The notes under the pieces: model-generated
The model's input: only the letters and a program-made list of their open reading frames with translations
Database searches by the model: none
Told to the model about the DNA's origin: nothing
Shown here: positions 37,621-46,690 of the stretch, in pieces
Layout: every line of letters begins with the position of its first letter
How positions within the stretch are numbered: the first letter of the stretch is position 1
Position numbers and translations under genes: made by a program
Assembly (NCBI RefSeq): GCF_023509035.1
Contig: NZ_CP075583.1
Coordinates: forward strand, 3,968,001 to 4,032,000
Source of the DNA: Janthinobacterium lividum
GTDB lineage: Bacteria; Pseudomonadota; Gammaproteobacteria; Burkholderiales; Burkholderiaceae_D
Direction of reading: 5' to 3'
Length of the DNA stretch: 64,000 nt

Positions 37621-38358
37621 TTACTGAATTACCAGCTCATGCAATTCGCCGGGGGAGTCCGGGAACAGTTTCACGACGGTGGAAGTGCGCGTGCCGTAGC
37701 CCGGGGTTTCGATGCAGACGGCGGAGAGCACACGTTCGAGGTCGAGCGGTACGCCCGTGTCCGGCAAGCGGAAGTCGGGCGCGCGCGTGGTGTCGGCCAG
37801 CATGTCGAAATACGCTTCATCGGGCGCGCCCTGGCACAGCAGGCTGGCGAACTGCGCCTTGGTCTTCAAGACCTTTGGCCACGGCGCATCCAGCAGGGCG
37901 TTCGACAAGCCGTAGATGCCCGGTTCCAGGGGCTGGCCATTGCGCGCATCGCCATCGCCCCGGTTGGAAAACCAGATCAGCGTTTGCGCATCGCCCAGCA
38001 CCAGATTAAAACCGTTGTAGGCTTTGCATCCGGGGCGGATTTGCGCGATATAGTCTTGTGCCGACATATTGCCGGCCAGGTAGTCCGCCACCAGGGCGCC
38101 GCGCGAGGGGGCGTCCGGGTTGCGGTCTTGCGGGCTGCGGATATTCGTGATGGCGGCAAAGCGCGAGCTGCCGCTGCCGGCCTGGGTGATGCCCATCCAG
38201 CTGCCGCCTGCCTGCAGGTCGCGGCCCGCATACACTTGCGGATGCTCGGGCCAGGCGCCGGCAGGGGCGCTGGCGCGTTCATAGAATTCGTCGCGGTTGG
38301 CGGCGGCAATCAGCGGGATGTGCGGATTGACTTTCCAGGCAAAAACGATCAGGCACAT
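37621..38358 (-). CDS. NRDE-domain (TANGO2-like) protein
   Basis: A 245-aa protein with the NRDE motif near the N-terminus (MCLIVFAWKVNPHIPLIAAA then NRDEFYER) and GGSWMGITQAG, RGALVADYLAG, GFNLVLGD in order. Homologues in animals (TANGO2) are linked to lipid or haem handling; the bacterial role is unknown. Starts at the ATG inside the end of the DUF4936 gene, overlapping it by ten bases. Confidence 0.9.
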   Translation of the reverse strand: MCLIVFAWKVNPHIPLIAAANRDEFYERASAPAGAWPEHPQVYAGRDLQAGGSWMGITQAGSGSSRFAAITNIRSPQDRNPDAPSRGALVADYLAGNMSAQDYIAQIRPGCKAYNGFNLVLGDAQTLIWFSNRGDGDARNGQPLEPGIYGLSNALLDAPWPKVLKTKAQFASLLCQGAPDEAYFDMLADTTRAPDFRLPDTGVPLDLERVLSAVCIETPGYGTRTSTVVKLFPDSPGELHELVIQ

Positions 38359-38639
38359 GGAGGCAAATCCATGAACACTTCCGTATGGCGCGCGCCTGCC
38401 GTCAGGGCCAGCAAGCCCGCCTCGTCGGCGGCCGTGGCCAATAGTTCGGCAAAACCTTCGCCGACGACGGGATAGATTTCCATCCACGTCTGCAAGCCAT
38501 CCTTCACTTCCGGGCGGCGCTTGAGTTGCGGCGCCACGCCCGAGGCGGCCGCCAGTTTCGCTTGCATGGCACGCACGCGCGCTTCCAGCGCTTGGGCGTG
38601 CTCTTCCTTCACTTGATAGTAAATGTACAAATCTTTCAT
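38349..38639 (-). CDS. DUF4936 family protein
   Basis: A 96-aa protein: MKDLYIYYQVKEEHAQALEA, LKRRPEVKDGLQTWMEIYP and an acidic/aromatic middle (VGEGFAELLATAADEAGL). Looks like a small ferredoxin-like (Dabb-sized) fold. Function unknown. Lies between ygfZ and the NRDE gene in one minus-strand operon. Confidence 0.85.
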   Translation of the reverse strand: MKDLYIYYQVKEEHAQALEARVRAMQAKLAAASGVAPQLKRRPEVKDGLQTWMEIYPVVGEGFAELLATAADEAGLLALTAGARHTEVFMDLPPCA

Positions 38640-38646
38640 GGCATTC

Positions 38647-39753
38647 TCACAAGTCGAGTGCGTCGAGCACGTAAGGCATGGGCAGGAACTGCACGTGAGC
38701 GCCCTGGGCCGAACCGTAGCGCACGGCGCCGGCTGCGCTTGAACCTTCTGTTATCGCCCCCAACTTCATTTCAACGAGGGCGTCGATACCGCCGCTGCCG
38801 TTGGGCGCCGCGTTGACGACCATGCCGCAAGGCTGCTCCGGGTCGCTGACGGCGAACAGTTCGCCACCGGCCACTGCCGACGCGTCATCGATGCTGACGA
38901 GGGTGGTGCGGCGCTTGAGCTTGCCCAGGTACTGGCTGCGCGCGACGATTTCCTGGCCCGGGTAGCAGCCTTTCTTGAAATTGACGCCGCCCAGCAATTC
39001 AAAATTGACCATTTGCGGCACGAATTGCTCTTGCGTGGCGGCCGTGATCTGCGGGATGCCCGCATGGATTTCCGACAGGCGCCAGGCATCCATCCCGCCC
39101 TTGGCGAGAGTGCCGGCCAGCTGCGGCCACACGTCGCGCGCCGTGGCGGCGGAGGTCAGCCATTCATAGCGGGCGCTGCCAAACGCATCGGCCACGCGCA
39201 GCAGGGTGCCCAGCGCATGCTCAATTTTGCTGAACGGCGTGGCGGGCAGAGTGGAAAACAGTCCGGACAGGGCCGCGCTGGCCCTTTGGCCGCCGAGGCC
39301 CAGGATGACCTGGTTGGCTTCATCAAAAGACGCGTCGTGCAGCTTGGCCTTGGCGCGCAGCACGAACATCTGCAAGCGCTTCTGGATGGCCGGCTGTATG
39401 GCGCGCGGCAATTGCAGATAAATGGTGGTGGCGTTGCGCCACATCAGAAAACTGGCCAGCAGCCGGCCCTTCGGCGTGCAGTAACCGGCCAGGCGCACTT
39501 GCTCCTGGCTCAGGTGTTCCACATCGTTGGTCAGCTGGCCATGCAGGAAACTGGCTGCCTCGTCGCCGTTCAAGCCGATCAAGCCCTGGTCTGTGATGGC
39601 CGCGACAAAACCTTCTTGCAGCTGGGACACTGTCAAGGACTGGCCGAAATCGTGAATAGGGGCGGCGGCGATGGGGGCGGTGCTGTCAGGCGCGCCATCG
39701 ATGGCAGCAGGACGGGCGCCTTGTGCAGTTAAAAATTGATTCCAGTTATTCAT
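38647..39753 (-). CDS. ygfZ: Folate-binding protein YgfZ (Fe-S cluster assembly)
   Basis: A 368-aa tetrahydrofolate-binding protein that supports Fe-S enzyme maturation. The signature KGCYPGQEIVARSQYLGKLK with its essential Cys is present, along with GLIGLNGDEAASFLHGQLTN. The ATG at 39753 (TGGAA upstream) is preferred to one nine bases earlier. Starts the ygfZ-DUF4936-NRDE operon; divergent from mltG. Confidence 0.93.
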   Translation of the reverse strand: MNNWNQFLTAQGARPAAIDGAPDSTAPIAAAPIHDFGQSLTVSQLQEGFVAAITDQGLIGLNGDEAASFLHGQLTNDVEHLSQEQVRLAGYCTPKGRLLASFLMWRNATTIYLQLPRAIQPAIQKRLQMFVLRAKAKLHDASFDEANQVILGLGGQRASAALSGLFSTLPATPFSKIEHALGTLLRVADAFGSARYEWLTSAATARDVWPQLAGTLAKGGMDAWRLSEIHAGIPQITAATQEQFVPQMVNFELLGGVNFKKGCYPGQEIVARSQYLGKLKRRTTLVSIDDASAVAGGELFAVSDPEQPCGMVVNAAPNGSGGIDALVEMKLGAITEGSSAAGAVRYGSAQGAHVQFLPMPYVLDALDL

Positions 39754-39938
39754 AATTTCCATTAGATCAGCGATTAAGCATTATCATTACGGGTTCATTA
39801 TAGTGATGTCGCGCAGATTGCGTCGGCAGCGGCAAGATTGCCAGTGTTGGCGCCGCTTTGCGCGCACTTGCTTCACAAATGAACGATCATAACAAGCGGA
39901 CGTTGGCCATCAGCATCCGCATCACAAGAATCGGAACA

Positions 39939-40925
39939 ATGGCTTTCTTTAAAAAACTTGTAGTCAGTTCAGTCATCGCCGCCATCGGCGTCGGCGGTAC
40001 CTTTGTGTACTGGGCGCAGCAGCCCATCACCACGGAAGGCGAAGCGATTCCGTTTACGATCGCGCCGGGCAGCGGCGCGCATGCGGCCGGCCAGCAGATC
40101 GCGGACGCGGGCGTGCCCATCGTGCCCATCCTGTTCAACATGCTGGCGCGCATCGAAGGCAAGACCTCGAAGATCAAGGCCGGTTCCTACGAGTTGAAAC
40201 CGGGCACCACGCCGCAGCGCCTGATCACGCAGCTGGCGCGCGGTGAATTCGCGCAAGAGTCGCTGACCATCATCGAAGGCTGGACTTTCAAGCAGATGCG
40301 CGCCGCGATGGCCAACCACCCGGGCCTCAAGCACGATACGGCGGGCCTGTCCGACAAGGAGCTGATGGCGAAGATCAGCCCGGAATACATGTTGCCGGAA
40401 GGCTTGTTCTTCCCGGATACGTATCTGTTCGCCAAGGGCGCCAGCGAAATGCAGATCTTCAAGCAGGCGCACACGGCCATGATAGGCCGCCTGTCGGAGG
40501 CGTGGTTCAAGCGCGATCCGGCCTTGCCGTATAAAAATCCGTACGAGGCGCTGATCATGGCTTCCATCGTGGAAAAGGAAACGGGGCAAAAGTCCGAGCG
40601 CGCCATGATCGCCGGCGTGTTCGTCAACCGCTTGAAAACAGGCATGCTGCTGCAGACGGACCCGACCGTGATCTATGGCATGGGCGACAACTACCAGGGC
40701 AAGATCCGCAAACGCGACCTGGAAGCGGACACCCCGTACAATACCTACACGCGCGGCGGCTTGCCGCCCACACCGATCGCCCTGGCTGGCGCGCAATCGC
40801 TGACGGCGGCGCTGGCGCCAGCCCGCACGCAGGCGCTGTATTTCGTCGCACGTGGCGACGGCACCAGCCAGTTCTCGGCCAACTTGCCCGACCATAACCG
40901 CGCCGTGAATCAGTATCAGCGTTAA
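39939..40925 (+). CDS. mltG: Endolytic murein transglycosylase MltG
   Basis: A 328-aa membrane-anchored enzyme that cleaves nascent peptidoglycan. Membrane segment LVVSSVIAAIGVGGTFVYWA; LysM-like/YceG domain; catalytic Glu in ALIMASIVEKETG; YNTYTRGGLPPTPIALAG near the C-terminus. The ATG at 39939 (MAFFKK) is preferred because the sequence upstream is not family-like. Followed by tmk and holB, the classical mltG-tmk-holB order. Confidence 0.95.
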   Translation: MAFFKKLVVSSVIAAIGVGGTFVYWAQQPITTEGEAIPFTIAPGSGAHAAGQQIADAGVPIVPILFNMLARIEGKTSKIKAGSYELKPGTTPQRLITQLARGEFAQESLTIIEGWTFKQMRAAMANHPGLKHDTAGLSDKELMAKISPEYMLPEGLFFPDTYLFAKGASEMQIFKQAHTAMIGRLSEAWFKRDPALPYKNPYEALIMASIVEKETGQKSERAMIAGVFVNRLKTGMLLQTDPTVIYGMGDNYQGKIRKRDLEADTPYNTYTRGGLPPTPIALAGAQSLTAALAPARTQALYFVARGDGTSQFSANLPDHNRAVNQYQR

Positions 40926-40949
40926 TATCATTACAAGATTAAGAGTTTC

Positions 40950-41591
40950 ATGACACAACACTATCAACCCCGCTTCATCACCTTCGAAGGCATCGATGGC
41001 GCGGGCAAGTCGACGCATATCGGCTTTGTCACCGACTACCTGCAGCAGCGGGGCGTAAGCCTCGTGTCGTCGCGCGAACCGGGCGGCACCAGCCTGGGCG
41101 AAAAGCTGCGCGAACTGCTGCTGCATGAAAAAATGCACCTGGAAACGGAAGCCTTATTGATGTTCGCCAGCCGCCGCGAACACATCGCACAAGTCATCGC
41201 GCCCTCGCTCGAACGTGGCGAATGGGTCATTTCCGACCGCTTCAGCGATGCCAGCTTCGCCTATCAGGGCGGCGGGCGTGGCATGGACTTGGGCAAGATG
41301 GAAGCGCTGGAAGCGTGGGTGCACCCGCACTTGCAGCCGGACTTGACATTCCTGTTCGACGTGCCGCTGGCCGTGGCCCGTGCCCGCCTGGACGCCACGC
41401 GTGCGCTCGACAAGTTCGAGCAGGAGCGATCGGACTTCTTTGCCGCCACGCGCAACGAGTACCTGCGCCGCGCGGCGCAGTTCCCCGGACGTTTCCGCAT
41501 CATCGATTCCACGCAAAGCATCGCTGATATCCAGGTACAGCTGGCAAAACTGCTTGATGTATTGCTTGAGAAAAGTATTGCAAGCCACTGA
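40950..41591 (+). CDS. tmk: Thymidylate kinase
   Basis: A 213-aa dTMP kinase. P-loop [14 protein letters not shown]; substrate site [33 protein letters not shown] lid region; [12 protein letters not shown]. Twenty-four bases after mltG and 15 before holB. Confidence 0.97.
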   Translation: MTQHYQPRFITFEGIDGAGKSTHIGFVTDYLQQRGVSLVSSREPGGTSLGEKLRELLLHEKMHLETEALLMFASRREHIAQVIAPSLERGEWVISDRFSDASFAYQGGGRGMDLGKMEALEAWVHPHLQPDLTFLFDVPLAVARARLDATRALDKFEQERSDFFAATRNEYLRRAAQFPGRFRIIDSTQSIADIQVQLAKLLDVLLEKSIASH

Positions 41592-41606
41592 TTGACAAGG
41601 AATAAA

Positions 41607-42635
41607 ATGAACAGTCCTCTCTATCCGTGGCAACAGGACGCCTGGCAGCAGTTGCAAGCCCTGCGCCCGCGCATGCCGCACGCCATTTTGTTCCATGGCG
41701 CGCAAGGCATCGGCAAGGCCGACTACATCGAGCATTTTGCGCAGGCCTTGCTGTGCGAAGACGTGCGCGCCGACGGCCATGCCTGCGGCGCCTGCGCCTC
41801 GTGCGGCTGGTTTAGCCAGGGCAACCATCCCGATTACCGCAGGGTCCGTCCGGAAGCGCTGGAAGACGAGGTGGCCGACGACGGCGAAGAGGGCGAAGGC
41901 GCGAAGAAAAGCGCCAAGACCAAGACGCCGTCGAAAGACATCAAGATCGAGCAAATCCGCAACCTGGCCGACTTCATGAACATTTCCACGCACCGCCAAG
42001 GCTTGCGCGTGGTGGTGCTGTACCCGGCCGAGGCGCTGAACACGCCCGCGTCGAACGCCTTGCTGAAGACCCTGGAAGAGCCGCCGCCGGGCACCTTGTT
42101 CCTGCTGGCCTCGAACAGCCTGGATCGCTTGCTGCCGACGATCCTGTCGCGCTGCAGGAAGTTTGCCTTGCCGATGCCCAGCCATGAGCAGGCGTTGACC
42201 TGGCTCAAGCATCAAGGCTTGAACGATGCGGACAGCTGGCTGCGCGAGCAGGGCGGCGCGCCGCTGGCCGCGCTGGCCCAGGCCGAATCGGGCGGCCGTG
42301 AAGAAACGGAACAATTGCTGCAGGTGCTGGCCAACCCGGGCGTGGAAGCGGCCCTGAAAGCGGCAGACAAGCTGCAGAAGGCGCCGCTGGCGCCACTGGT
42401 GGCATCGCTCCAGCGCTGGCTGTATGACGTGTTTTCCGTCAAATTGTCCGGCACCATCCGCTACTACCCGCGCCATCGGCGCGAGCTGGAAGCGCTGGCC
42501 GGGCGCATCAACGTGAGCCGTTTGATGGCCGCCATCAAGGCCGCGAACGAACGCCGGGCGATTGCCGAACACCCCTTGTCGCCCAAGCTGTTCCTGGAAG
42601 ACATGCTGCTCGATTACGCCTCAAGTTGCCAATAA
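41607..42635 (+). CDS. holB: DNA polymerase III subunit delta'
   Basis: A 342-aa clamp-loader subunit. The P-loop is degenerate (GAQGIGKADYI), as expected of delta'. Zinc cysteines are in CGACASCGW with an upstream CEDV; SNALLKTLEEPPPGTLFLLA and the arginine-finger SRC in LPTILSRCRKFALP are present. An extra acidic/basic linker (about residues 90-115) follows the zinc module. AAGGA before the ATG at 41607. Confidence 0.96.
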   Translation: MNSPLYPWQQDAWQQLQALRPRMPHAILFHGAQGIGKADYIEHFAQALLCEDVRADGHACGACASCGWFSQGNHPDYRRVRPEALEDEVADDGEEGEGAKKSAKTKTPSKDIKIEQIRNLADFMNISTHRQGLRVVVLYPAEALNTPASNALLKTLEEPPPGTLFLLASNSLDRLLPTILSRCRKFALPMPSHEQALTWLKHQGLNDADSWLREQGGAPLAALAQAESGGREETEQLLQVLANPGVEAALKAADKLQKAPLAPLVASLQRWLYDVFSVKLSGTIRYYPRHRRELEALAGRINVSRLMAAIKAANERRAIAEHPLSPKLFLEDMLLDYASSCQ

Positions 42636-42792
42636 AATCAAATGATTGCATTGAAAAGTTAATCTTAATTATTGTATTCTTGGCGTGTCTTTCTTATCCT
42701 GGTCAAGCGCGTTGGCGTAGGCTCTCCGCGCTGTTTGCCATGTCCGGGGCAGGGTGTTACAGTCAAGGCACTGGACAACAACGGAGGCGTGC

Positions 42793-43179
42793 ATGAAACG
42801 AGTCACTGGCATCGGCGGCATCTTTTTCCACGCACAAGACCCCGTCGCGCTGCGCGCATGGTACCAGCGCCACCTGGGCCTGGACGTGCAGCCGTGGGGC
42901 GGAGCCGCCTTCACCTGGACGGACGCCGATGGCAAGCCCACTGGCGGCACCACCATCTGGTCCGTCGCGGCCAATGACAACGAGCAATTCGCACCCGGCA
43001 AGGCCGCGTTCATGATCAACTACCGGGTCGACGACCTCGACGCGCTGCTGCAAGCCCTGCGCGACGAGGGCTGCAACGTGCTGGAAAAGGCGCCCGACTC
43101 CGAGTATGGCCAGTTCGGCTGGGTCATCGATCCCGAGGGCAACAAGGTGGAGCTGTGGCAGCCGCCGCACGGGCAGTAG
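42793..43179 (+). CDS. VOC-family protein (glyoxalase-like)
   Basis: A 128-aa VOC protein: GIGGIFFHAQDPVALRAWYQ, FMINYRVDDLDALLQALRDE and FGWVIDPEGNKVELWQPP. Candidate metal residues His17 and the C-terminal Glu. GGAGG precedes the ATG at 42793 by five bases. Usually annotated as a lyase/dioxygenase; substrate unknown. Confidence 0.87.
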   Translation: MKRVTGIGGIFFHAQDPVALRAWYQRHLGLDVQPWGGAAFTWTDADGKPTGGTTIWSVAANDNEQFAPGKAAFMINYRVDDLDALLQALRDEGCNVLEKAPDSEYGQFGWVIDPEGNKVELWQPPHGQ

Positions 43180-43276
43180 GCGAACCGCGCGGGAGTAGCG
43201 TGGGAGTAGTTAGCGGCAGGACGGATTTGCTCCTTCCCCCTGCCAGATTTCGCTCCCTCCGGTACAATCCCGCCTT

Positions 43277-44056
43277 ATGTATATCGATTCCCATTGCCAT
43301 ATCAATTTCCCCGAGCTGGCTGCTCGCATGCCCGAGATCCTCGCCAAGATGGCCGAGAACAAGGTGACCCACGCCTTGTGCGTGTCCGTCGACTTGCCGG
43401 ACTTTCCACAGGTGCTGGCCCTGGCCGAGCAGTATCCGCACATCTTCGCCTCCGTCGGCGTGCATCCCGATTACGAGGATACGCCTGAGCCGTCAGTGGA
43501 AGACCTGGTGCGCCTGGCCGATCACCCGAAGATCATCGCCATCGGCGAGACGGGCCTCGACTATTTCCGCCTGACGGGCGACCTTGAGTGGCAGCGCGAG
43601 CGTTTCCGAACACACATCAAAGCTTCAAGAATCACCCGTAAGCCCTTGATTATTCACACAAGAGCGGCCAGCGAAGACACCATACGCATCATGCGCGAAG
43701 AGGGCGCCGGCGTGTCGGACGGCGGCGTGGCCGGCGTCATGCATTGTTTTACCGAATCGCTGGAAGTGGCGCGCGCCGCCATCGACATGGGTTTCTATAT
43801 TTCCTTTTCCGGCATCGTCACGTTCAAGAGCGCGAAAGACTTGCAGGCCGTAGCCTTGGAAGTGCCGCTCGAGCGCATCCTCATCGAGACGGATTCGCCG
43901 TACCTGGCGCCCGTGCCCTTCCGCGGCCGCATGAACGAGCCCGGCTATGTGGCCCACGTGGCGGAATACCTGTCGACCCTGAAAGGCATCCCCCTGGAGC
44001 AGGTGGCGCGCCAGACGACGGACAATTTCTTCAAGTTATTCAATCAGTTGCCATAA
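43277..44056 (+). CDS. TatD-family metal-dependent deoxyribonuclease
   Basis: A 259-aa TIM-barrel hydrolase: DSHCHINFPELAAR at the start (HxH metal site), GVHPDYEDTP, IGETGLDYFR, HTRAASEDT, MHCFTESLEVARAAIDMG and LIETDSPYLAPVPFRGRMNE. The nearby holB matches the common holB-tatD order (YcfH subgroup). Likely DNA 3'-5' exonuclease or D-aminoacyl-tRNA deacylase-type activity. Confidence 0.94.
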   Translation: MYIDSHCHINFPELAARMPEILAKMAENKVTHALCVSVDLPDFPQVLALAEQYPHIFASVGVHPDYEDTPEPSVEDLVRLADHPKIIAIGETGLDYFRLTGDLEWQRERFRTHIKASRITRKPLIIHTRAASEDTIRIMREEGAGVSDGGVAGVMHCFTESLEVARAAIDMGFYISFSGIVTFKSAKDLQAVALEVPLERILIETDSPYLAPVPFRGRMNEPGYVAHVAEYLSTLKGIPLEQVARQTTDNFFKLFNQLP

Positions 44057-44072
44057 CTTCTTAAGGTCCGAC

Positions 44073-44723
44073 ATGATGAAAAAACTCGCTGCTGCGATGC
44101 TGCTGTGCTGCGCGACGGCCAGCCAGGCGGCGCCGGAACCGGACGCCTTCTTCCGCGCCGTGTCCGTCAATAATGTCAGCGGCGTGCGCAGCATGCTGGC
44201 GGAGGGCATGAATCCGAACCAGCCTGACGCGCAGCGGGGCGACATTCCCCTCGTGCTGGCCTTGCGCGACGATGCTGACAAGGTATTCAAGCTGCTGCTC
44301 GACTCTCCCGGCATCGACCTGGAAGCCCGTTCGGCCAATGGCAATACGGCGCTGATGATGGCGGCCTACAAGCACAAGCAGGACGCCGTGCAAGCCTTGC
44401 TGGCCAAGGGCGCCAAGGTCAACCAGAGCGGCTGGACGGCGTTGCACTATGCGGCCTCGGCGGGCGACTTGCCCATCATGAAGGTTTTACTGGACCTGGA
44501 CGCTGTGGTCGATGCGCGCGCGCCTGCCAACATCACGCCGCTGATGTTTGCCGCCCGTGAAGGGCAGGAAGGCGCCGTCAAGCTGCTGCTATCCTGGGGC
44601 GCTGACGCGAGCCTGAAAAGCGACCATGGCTGGACGGCCGTGCAGTTCGCCCAGGCGGGCGACAAGCCCGGCGTGGTCGCCATCATCGAAGCGGCACAGA
44701 AGGCGCGCGCCGCACGTAAATAA
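44073..44723 (+). CDS. Secreted ankyrin-repeat protein
   Basis: A 216-aa protein with a signal peptide (KKLAAAMLLCCATASQAA) and about five ankyrin repeats (residues about 30-205: NGNTALMMAAYKHKQDAVQA; SGWTALHYAASAGDLPIMKV; NITPLMFAAREGQEGAVKLL; HGWTAVQFAQAGDKPGVVAI). Probably periplasmic protein-interaction module. Seventeen bases after tatD. No partner evident. Confidence 0.9.
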   Translation: MMKKLAAAMLLCCATASQAAPEPDAFFRAVSVNNVSGVRSMLAEGMNPNQPDAQRGDIPLVLALRDDADKVFKLLLDSPGIDLEARSANGNTALMMAAYKHKQDAVQALLAKGAKVNQSGWTALHYAASAGDLPIMKVLLDLDAVVDARAPANITPLMFAAREGQEGAVKLLLSWGADASLKSDHGWTAVQFAQAGDKPGVVAIIEAAQKARAARK

Positions 44724-44993
44724 GTACATGCAAGTAATGCATCTTTAGTAATACTTTCCATGCCAGCGCTGAAACTGGCATGGAATTGCCTCTCACCTCA
44801 GCCCTTTGTTCTCCTTGCCGATTAACGATAATGATCGTGTCGCATTAATCAGGAGATACCTCGCATGGGTCATCACATCACCGTCAGGCGCCGGCTGTAT
44901 TGTCGCCGCCCCTCGCGCAGCCCGTGCGATATCACTGCTTTCTGGAATGACAAAACCGATCGGCCATCGGAGCCAGACTCCAAGAGGACAGAC

Positions 44994-45917
44994 ATGCTGA
45001 ATGAACGAGAAATCGAGAGTTGTTACCTGGGGCAATTTATCCCCGTCCATTACCATCACAATATGCTGATGGACCAGAACCGCATGCACGGGTTCAAGTC
45101 GGCGATCGATTACGCGGTAAAACCCGGCATGAAGGTGCTGGAGCTGGGCGGCGGCACGGGCGTGCTGTCTTGGTTTGCGGCCGCGCGCGCCGACAAGGTC
45201 TGGTGCGTGGAGTTCAACCCGGACATGGTCAAGGAAGCGCGCAAGATGCTGGCGCTCAATCCCAACGGTGAAAAAGTCGAAGTCGTCCATGCGGACGCCT
45301 TTGAATACCTGCCGCCCGAGCCTGTCGATGTGGTCATCTGCGAAATGATCCATGTTGGCATGCTGCGCGAAAAGCAGGTGGAAGTGATCGAATCGTTCAA
45401 GCGCCGCTACCTGGCCCGTTTTGGCGGCCCATTGCCCATCTTCCTGCCCGAAGCGGTCATCATGGCTGTGCAGCCGATGCAGCAGGAATACGATTTCGAG
45501 GGTTTTTATGCGCCCATCGTGCAATTCCAGGAAACCACGGCCATTCATCCTGGCGTGCAGGAACTGGCGCCGCCGTCCGTGTACAGCATCATCGACTTCA
45601 GCCAGCCGACGGACAGTATGTTCGGCTTTGACGGCAAGTTTGTCGTCGAGCGCAGCGGCACCCTGAACGCCTTGCGTTTCGTCACCAAGAACATCCTGGC
45701 CGTGGTGCCCGAGCGCTCGACCACCATCGACTGGCTGAACCACTACATGTGCTTGCCGCTGGCCGCGCCGGTGGCCGTGAAGGCGGGCGATGTGCTGCAA
45801 GTGAGCTTCCAGTACCGCGCCGGCGGCTCGATCCCTTCGCTGGAAGCGTCGATCCGCGCGCAGGTGATCTATGACGTCAACCTGCAACCAGTGGTACAGA
45901 CCGCCGTCTACGCATAA
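44994..45917 (+). CDS. PRMT-like class I SAM-dependent methyltransferase
   Basis: A 307-aa protein whose order of motifs resembles eukaryotic protein arginine methyltransferases. The pre-domain helix HHNMLMDQNRMHGFKSAI parallels the PRMT H..ML.D..R helix. Motif I is VLELGGGTGVLSWFAA (residues 48-63), and a double-E-like hairpin is VDVVICEMIHVGMLRE. The C-terminal half then looks like a beta-barrel, with TTIDWLNHYMCLPL then VKAGDV aligning with the PRMT THW loop region; THW itself is replaced by IDW. The ATG at 44994 has AGAGGA six bases upstream. Substrate untested; protein or small-molecule methylation are both possible. Confidence 0.8.
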   Translation: MLNEREIESCYLGQFIPVHYHHNMLMDQNRMHGFKSAIDYAVKPGMKVLELGGGTGVLSWFAAARADKVWCVEFNPDMVKEARKMLALNPNGEKVEVVHADAFEYLPPEPVDVVICEMIHVGMLREKQVEVIESFKRRYLARFGGPLPIFLPEAVIMAVQPMQQEYDFEGFYAPIVQFQETTAIHPGVQELAPPSVYSIIDFSQPTDSMFGFDGKFVVERSGTLNALRFVTKNILAVVPERSTTIDWLNHYMCLPLAAPVAVKAGDVLQVSFQYRAGGSIPSLEASIRAQVIYDVNLQPVVQTAVYA

Positions 45918-45936
45918 GCATCGTTAATGCCAAGGC

Positions 45937-45970
45937 AACGCCGCAGCGATTTCGTCCTGCGGCGTTTGTC
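45937..45970 (+). terminator. Hairpin downstream of the PRMT-like gene
   Basis: AACGCCGCAG (45937-45946) and CTGCGGCGTT (45957-45966) form a stem with a 10-base loop followed by TGT. Probable terminator with weak U tract. Confidence 0.6.
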
Positions 45971-46017
45971 CATTCAGGGTATATTTCGTCTTTTACCCAC
46001 TGGACAGCTTTACTATC

Positions 46018-46266
46018 ATGGAACAGATCGATCAGCGTTACCTCGTGCAACAGAACAAAATCAGCGATGGCGAGACCAGGCCTCCCGTTTTTGCCAAGGT
46101 AATGCGCAGCAAGGAAGGCGTGTTTGAAGGCGTGTCCTTCATCAAGTCGAAGGAAAAGGCCACCATCCTGACCATCGAAGAGGCCAATCAGGCCATCAAA
46201 TGGGCCGCCAACAAGAAGCCGAACGCGCACGAGTACATCACGAAAGTGATTTGCGTCGGCCAATAA
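46018..46266 (+). CDS. Conserved-looking small protein, unknown function
   Basis: An 82-aa acidic/basic cytoplasmic protein (EQIDQRYLVQQNKISDGETR; GVFEGVSFIKSKEKATILTI; KWAANKKPNAHEYITKVICV). No signal or membrane segment and no recognised domain. Codon use fits the neighbourhood. No strong Shine-Dalgarno is seen, but the frame is long enough and follows a terminator. Confidence 0.6.
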   Translation: MEQIDQRYLVQQNKISDGETRPPVFAKVMRSKEGVFEGVSFIKSKEKATILTIEEANQAIKWAANKKPNAHEYITKVICVGQ

Positions 46267-46429
46267 GCTGCTTGCCAACTACCGTTGATCCCCGTTTTTA
46301 CCCAGTCCATCCCCCCATTGTGCCGTTCATCGCATGGCCGTTGCTGCCGTCGCGGCGCTTTTATATAGTGCTGTCACGGTAGCGGGGCAAGCACGGCTTG
46401 CTCCGCACATTTCATTTGAGGGGAACGCG

Positions 46430-46627
46430 ATGCTGGGATTCGTGCTGTGGTTGCTGCTCTTGCTGGTGTGCTGGCCCCTGGCCCTGCTGGCCCTCGTGCT
46501 GTATCCGCTGGCCTGGCTGCTGTTGCTGCCATTGCGCTTGATCGGCATCGGCGTGGAAGGCGTGTTCGAATTGCTGCGCGCCATCGTCATGCTGCCGGCC
46601 CGTGTGTTGGGCGGCGGCCGGCGCTAA
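46430..46627 (+). CDS. Small hydrophobic membrane protein
   Basis: A 65-aa protein made mostly of two hydrophobic stretches (GFVLWLLLLLVCWPLALLAL and VLYPLAWLLLLPLRLIGIG). GAGGGG precedes the ATG at 46430 by a normal distance; an upstream in-frame start exists at 46334. Not assigned. A strong terminator follows. Confidence 0.6.
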   Translation: MLGFVLWLLLLLVCWPLALLALVLYPLAWLLLLPLRLIGIGVEGVFELLRAIVMLPARVLGGGRR

Positions 46628-46644
46628 ACTAAATATTCCCCATA

Positions 46645-46671
46645 AAAAATGGCGCCCTCGGCGCCATTTTT
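46645..46671. terminator. Strong bidirectional terminator
   Basis: AAAAATGGCGCC and GGCGCCATTTTT pair around CTC. It separates the small membrane protein from the convergent pldA gene. Confidence 0.92.
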
Positions 46672-46690
46672 GTTTCTGTCACTGTGCCGC

